A stretch of DNA of 6,990 bases from an archaeon. GTDB lineage: Archaea; Hydrothermarchaeota; Hydrothermarchaeia; JALTZZ01; JALUTC01. A model generated the notes under the pieces. That model did no database searches and was not told the origin of the DNA. It saw only the letters and a program-made list of their open reading frames with translations. Positions 5,735 to 6,990 of the stretch are shown piece after piece. Numbering within the stretch: the stretch's first letter is position 1; each line of letters begins with the position of its first letter. Both the position numbers and the translations under genes were made by a program. Where the stretch lies: positions 1 through 6,990 of the forward strand of contig JALUTC010000223.1 of NCBI GenBank assembly GCA_027058345.1. Reading direction: 5' to 3'.

Positions 5735-6122
5735 AGTAATACTTGATACAAGCTTCCTCTTCTTACCATTCGAAGCAAATCTCGATATTAAAGAAGAGTT
5801 ACTAAAATTATTAAATGTTAAATTTGAAATATATGTTCCAAAATGTGTATTGGATGAAATTAAAAGGATAATGAATGATCCTAAAGAAGGTATTAAAAAG
5901 AGAAGAATTGCGAGATTTATTTATGATTATGTTCTGAAGAATTTTAAAATCATAGATATTAAAGGGAAGGTTGATGATTCCTTAATAGAGCTTGGTTTGA
6001 AAAATGAAAACGTTATCATATGTACTAATGATAGAGAATTAAGAAAAAAGTTGAAAAAGTATGGTATTCCAACGATTTACCTCCATGATTATAAGCTTGA
6101 AATTGATGGATATATTAAATGA
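5718..6122 (+). CDS. PIN-domain protein, probable archaeal Fcf1/VapC9-like nuclease
   Basis: A 134-residue single PIN domain, predicted to be a Mg/Mn-dependent RNase. The acidic site is intact: D10 in VILDTSFLF, E47 in VLDEIKR, D86/D87 in KVDDSLI and D105 in ICTNDRELR. The sequence ends with GIPTIYLHDYKLEI and a short polar tail. Stand-alone PIN proteins of this form resemble the eukaryotic rRNA-processing nucleases Fcf1/Utp24. Position directly behind aIF2-gamma with a 17-base overlap suggests rRNA or other translation-linked RNA processing rather than a toxin role; no VapB-like antitoxin gene is adjacent. ATG 5718 is the only good start, with GGAG 11 bases upstream. The substrate cannot be told from sequence. 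Confidence 0.85.
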   Translation: MVSYYKVILDTSFLFLPFEANLDIKEELLKLLNVKFEIYVPKCVLDEIKRIMNDPKEGIKKRRIARFIYDYVLKNFKIIDIKGKVDDSLIELGLKNENVIICTNDRELRKKLKKYGIPTIYLHDYKLEIDGYIK

Positions 6123-6128
6123 GGTGAT
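6121..6128 (+). promoter_or_regulatory. Shine-Dalgarno GAGGTGAT for the pyrophosphatase
   Basis: A strong ribosome site overlaps the PIN stop codon, with five bases between its GGTG core and ATG 6132. A TTATAAGC box at 6089-6096 might give this gene a promoter of its own, but evidence for that is slight. Confidence 0.7.
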
Positions 6129-6131
6129 ATT

Positions 6132-6990
6132 ATGTACGAATACATAGTTCTAGCTATAAGTATTGTTGCAATTGCATTCGCATTAATATTTGCAAAAAAG
6201 GTTTTATCTCTACCTGAAGGAGAAGAATCGATGATAAGAGTTGCAAGGGCAATTCAAGAGGGAGCAAAAGCTTACATGAATAGACAATACAAAACAGTTT
6301 TATCATTTGCAATAGTCTTAGCAATAATTCTATCAATAACATTGGGATGGAAAGTTGGCTTAGGATTTATCTTGGGTTCATTTTTATCAGCGATTGCAGG
6401 ATATACAGGAATGAATGTATCTGTAAGAGCAAATGTTAGAACAACATATGCTGCGAGAGAAGGATTGCTCAAAGCTTTAAGAGTTGCAATTCTTGGTGGA
6501 GCAGTAACTGGTTTAGGAGTTGTCGGTCTAGCATTATTAGGAATGACTGCTTTTTACATTGCATTCAGAGATTTATATGCAATTGTTGGCTTTGCATTTG
6601 GAGCTAGCTTAGTTTCCTTGTTTGCAAGAATTGGTGGAGGAATTTACACAAAGGCAGCGGATGTTGGAGCGGACTTGGTTGGAAAAGTTGAAAAAGGCAT
6701 TCCAGAAGATGATCCGAGAAATCCTGCTGTCATAGCGGATCAGGTTGGAGATAATGTTGGTGACTGTGCAGGTATGGGAGCAGATTTGTTCGAAACATAT
6801 GCAGTAACAACAATAGGCGCAATGGTTTTGGCATGGTTATTGTTCAATCAATATAATTACATCGTATACCCATTGTTATTGGGTGCTATAGCAATAGTAG
6901 CAACGTTGATTTCTATACCATTTATTAGAACAAATAATCCGGAAAAGATTGCGAGAGCATTATACATAGGATTACTTATAAATGGATTGG
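6132..6990 (+). CDS. hppA: Membrane-bound ion-pumping pyrophosphatase, N-terminal part (3' end outside window)
   Basis: The first 286 residues of a polytopic membrane PPase (about 650-750 residues in the family), which couples PPi hydrolysis to export of H+ or Na+. The N-terminal helix (about 4-22) is followed by a cytosolic segment, PEGEESMIRVARAIQEGA, then several further membrane spans. The catalytic loop is complete: GGGIYTKAADVGADLVGK (168-185), with the Asp residues and K185 that bind Mg-PPi, then DDPRNPAVIADQVGDNVGD (193-211). GMGADLFETYAVT (214-226) carries the pump Glu (E221) three residues after D218. From memory, DCAGM and ETYAVT resemble K+-independent H+-pumping members, but the deciding A/K site lies in the missing half. 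Position 204 is Gln where Asn is common. The gap to the PIN gene is nine bases, so it is probably in the S6e operon, which is an unusual partner. Confidence 0.95.
   Translation, partial: MYEYIVLAISIVAIAFALIFAKKVLSLPEGEESMIRVARAIQEGAKAYMNRQYKTVLSFAIVLAIILSITLGWKVGLGFILGSFLSAIAGYTGMNVSVRANVRTTYAAREGLLKALRVAILGGAVTGLGVVGLALLGMTAFYIAFRDLYAIVGFAFGASLVSLFARIGGGIYTKAADVGADLVGKVEKGIPEDDPRNPAVIADQVGDNVGDCAGMGADLFETYAVTTIGAMVLAWLLFNQYNYIVYPLLLGAIAIVATLISIPFIRTNNPEKIARALYIGLLINGL

Noticed and set aside
6154..6472. Two minus-strand frames opposite the pyrophosphatase
   Set aside because: Antisense to a membrane-protein gene. The Leu-rich composition comes from the complementary codons.

Overview
The window is a gene-dense piece of an archaeal chromosome. 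Evidence for Archaea: ribosomal protein S6e followed directly by translation factor aIF2-gamma, an Rnl3-type archaeal RNA ligase, Shine-Dalgarno sites of the GGTG type, TATA/box A-like promoters and near-leaderless starts. The DNA is AT-rich (about one third G+C by eye). The proteins are rich in Lys, Ile and Glu and use AGA/AGG and ATA heavily, which suggests a low-GC, probably thermophilic, euryarchaeal-type lineage. I cannot name the genus.

Layout: positions 1-173 hold the 3' end of an unidentified plus-strand gene. It runs tail to tail, with a 4-base overlap, into a minus-strand gene block covering 170-4103. Read in its own direction, that block is a small BofA-family membrane protein (4103-3861), three consecutive proteins with four CBS domains each (3825-2860, 2873-2052, 2055-1276), and an ATP-dependent RNA ligase (1279-170). 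The three CBS genes and the ligase overlap by 14, 4 and 4 bases, so they look like one translationally coupled operon. From 4131 a plus-strand block runs out of the window: S6e, aIF2-gamma, a PIN-domain nuclease, and the first 286 residues of a membrane-bound ion-pumping pyrophosphatase. The two blocks diverge from a gap of only 27 bases.

How the genes may work together: the plus-strand block joins the translation machinery to a likely RNA-processing nuclease and then to a pyrophosphatase that conserves energy from the PPi released by biosynthesis. The minus-strand block is the unusual part. Twelve CBS modules, a fold that commonly senses AMP, ADP, ATP or S-adenosyl compounds, are encoded in series and coupled to an enzyme that consumes ATP and repairs or circularises RNA. 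A BofA-like protein lies just upstream. In spore-forming bacteria BofA works on a membrane protease that itself carries a CBS domain. A nucleotide-sensing module controlling RNA ligation and/or a membrane protease is a testable hypothesis, not a demonstrated system.

No tRNA, rRNA, CRISPR array, insertion sequence or long repeat was found. There is no gene-free stretch above 40 bases.
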